From NCBI RefSeq assembly GCF_003863365.1, contig NZ_RQXT01000011.1, forward strand, positions 62,001 through 126,000: a DNA stretch of 64,000 nt, written 5' to 3'. This stretch comes from Mesorhizobium tamadayense (GTDB lineage Bacteria; Pseudomonadota; Alphaproteobacteria; Rhizobiales; Rhizobiaceae). The translations under genes were made by a program, and so were the position numbers. Every line of letters begins with the position of its first letter. Position 1 is the first letter of the stretch. Below, one piece after another: positions 63,137-64,000 of this stretch. Below the pieces are notes generated by a model that saw only the letters and a list, made by a program, of their open reading frames with translations, had not been told where the DNA came from and did not search any database.

Positions 63137-64000
63137 ATGGCGGACAAGGCCTGGCTTCGTACCCTGAAGCTCGCCATGCGCTTCTCGTTGCGCGAGATGC
63201 GCGGCGGCCTGTCCGGCTTCATGATCTTCCTCGCCTGCATCGCGCTCGGCGTCGCGGCCATCGGCGGCGTCAATTCGGTGGCGCAGGCGATCACCGCCGG
63301 GGTCGCCAACCAGGGCCAGACGCTGCTCGGCGGCGATCTGCGCTTTCAGATCAACCAGCGCGACGCTTCCGAGGCCGAGCTCGGCTTCCTCGACAGCCTC
63401 GGCACGGTCTCGCTGAACTCCGGCATGCGTTCCATGGCCCGGCTCGAGGACGGCTCGGACCAGGCGCTGGTCGAAGCCAAGGCGGTCGACGACGCCTACC
63501 CGCTTTACGGCACGCTGGAAACGGACCCGCCGCTGCCGAAGAAGCAGCTGTTCGGCGAGAGATCCGGCGTCTTCGGCGCCGCCGCGCCCGATCTCTTGTT
63601 CGATCGCCTCAATCTGCATATCGGCGACCGGCTGAAGCTCGGCGGCGCCACTTTCGAGTTGAGGGCCAGGCTTGTCAGCGAGCCCGACGCGATATCCGAC
63701 GGTTTCGGCTTCGCGCCGCGGCTGATGATTTCCAACGACGGGCTTGCCGCGTCCGGGCTGGTTCAGCCCGGCAGCCTGATCGAGAACGCCTATAAGGTCC
63801 GGCTGCCCGACCCCGCCGGCGAGGCGCGGATCAAGGAAATCCAGGCTCAAGCCGCGAAAGACTTTCCACAATCTGGCTGGTCGATCCGCACGCGCAGCAA
63901 TGCAGCACCCGCGCTGTCCTCCAACATCCAGCGCTTCTCGCAGTTCCTCACGCTGGTCGGGCTGACGGCTCTGGTGGTCGGCGGCGTCGGCGTGGCCAAT
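63137..64000 (+). CDS. YbbP-type ABC transporter permease (incomplete at right edge)
   Basis: ATG 63137 begins an uninterrupted frame of 288 codons to the window end, so the gene continues outside. Features: an N-terminal helix (GFMIFLACIALGVAAIGGVN), an extracytoplasmic domain from about residue 50 with GGDLRFQINQRDASEAE and an FtsX/MacB-like fold, and the beginning of a second helix (FLTLVGLTALVVGGVGVAN). It partners the ATPase encoded just upstream. The start has no strong ribosome site but is closely coupled. Confidence 0.88.
   Translation, partial: MADKAWLRTLKLAMRFSLREMRGGLSGFMIFLACIALGVAAIGGVNSVAQAITAGVANQGQTLLGGDLRFQINQRDASEAELGFLDSLGTVSLNSGMRSMARLEDGSDQALVEAKAVDDAYPLYGTLETDPPLPKKQLFGERSGVFGAAAPDLLFDRLNLHIGDRLKLGGATFELRARLVSEPDAISDGFGFAPRLMISNDGLAASGLVQPGSLIENAYKVRLPDPAGEARIKEIQAQAAKDFPQSGWSIRTRSNAAPALSSNIQRFSQFLTLVGLTALVVGGVGVAN

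Overview
The window is about 64 kb of GC-rich chromosomal DNA from an alphaproteobacterium of the order Rhizobiales, most likely Mesorhizobium or a close relative. This rests on protein character, on rhizobial gene order (tesB-like gene, glnK, amtB, ftsK, lolA, xthA; sdhC-sdhD-sdhA-DUF3052-sdhB; ffh-chorismate mutase-rpsP), on an IalB-family protein, and on several families of short palindromic intergenic repeats of the kind abundant in rhizobia. No rRNA, tRNA, CRISPR array, integrase, transposase or prophage was seen. The content is core metabolism plus small regulatory and stress genes; I found no large undescribed system.

Layout. 0-8.7 kb: ohr-ohrR peroxide module, an amino-acid ABC binding protein and permease without an ATPase gene, a methyltransferase, leuC, a diguanylate cyclase and small secreted or lipoproteins. 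8.9-12.8 kb: succinate dehydrogenase operon with a DUF3052 gene between sdhA and sdhB. 13-18 kb: YceH, OsmC, YCII and TerB-like proteins, a ubiquinone-type hydroxylase and TesB thioesterase. 18.3-25.2 kb: glnK-amtB behind a sigma54/NtrC-like control region, then ftsK behind a CtrA-like box, lolA and xthA. 25.2-30.5 kb: CitE-like lyase, a two-component system and a coupled FAD oxidoreductase. 30.6-36.7 kb: an ArsR-SRPBCC module with one frameshifted member, then leuD, RidA, a VOC protein, leuB and a GNAT acetyltransferase. 36.7-44.4 kb: a cold-shock/DUF805 fusion, a DEAD-box helicase, asd, and a second ArsR-SRPBCC-DoxX module. 44.5-49.3 kb: ffh-chorismate mutase-rpsP, a glycosyltransferase and a CPBP protease. 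49.9-56.3 kb: SH3 protein, zinc peptidase, a broken flavin amine oxidase, lytic transglycosylase, argG and a LysE exporter. 56.3-64 kb: rlmN, a Met-rich secreted protein, IalB, DUF1232, phhB, low-molecular-weight phosphatase, thpR, tesA, and the ybbA-ybbP-type ABC exporter, whose permease runs off the right edge.

How the parts work together. leuC, leuD and leuB give two of the steps of leucine synthesis but are spread over 31 kb. The sdh operon feeds the quinone pool, to which the UbiH-type hydroxylase may contribute. GlnK and AmtB form the ammonium sensing and uptake pair. Two ArsR-SRPBCC modules 10 kb apart share an AACC-N4-GGTT operator core, which suggests cross-regulation or common ancestry. 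Two genes (SRPBCC at 30.6-31.1 kb and amine oxidase at 51.7-53.0 kb) each need one frame change to be read through; they are either true pseudogenes or assembly errors.
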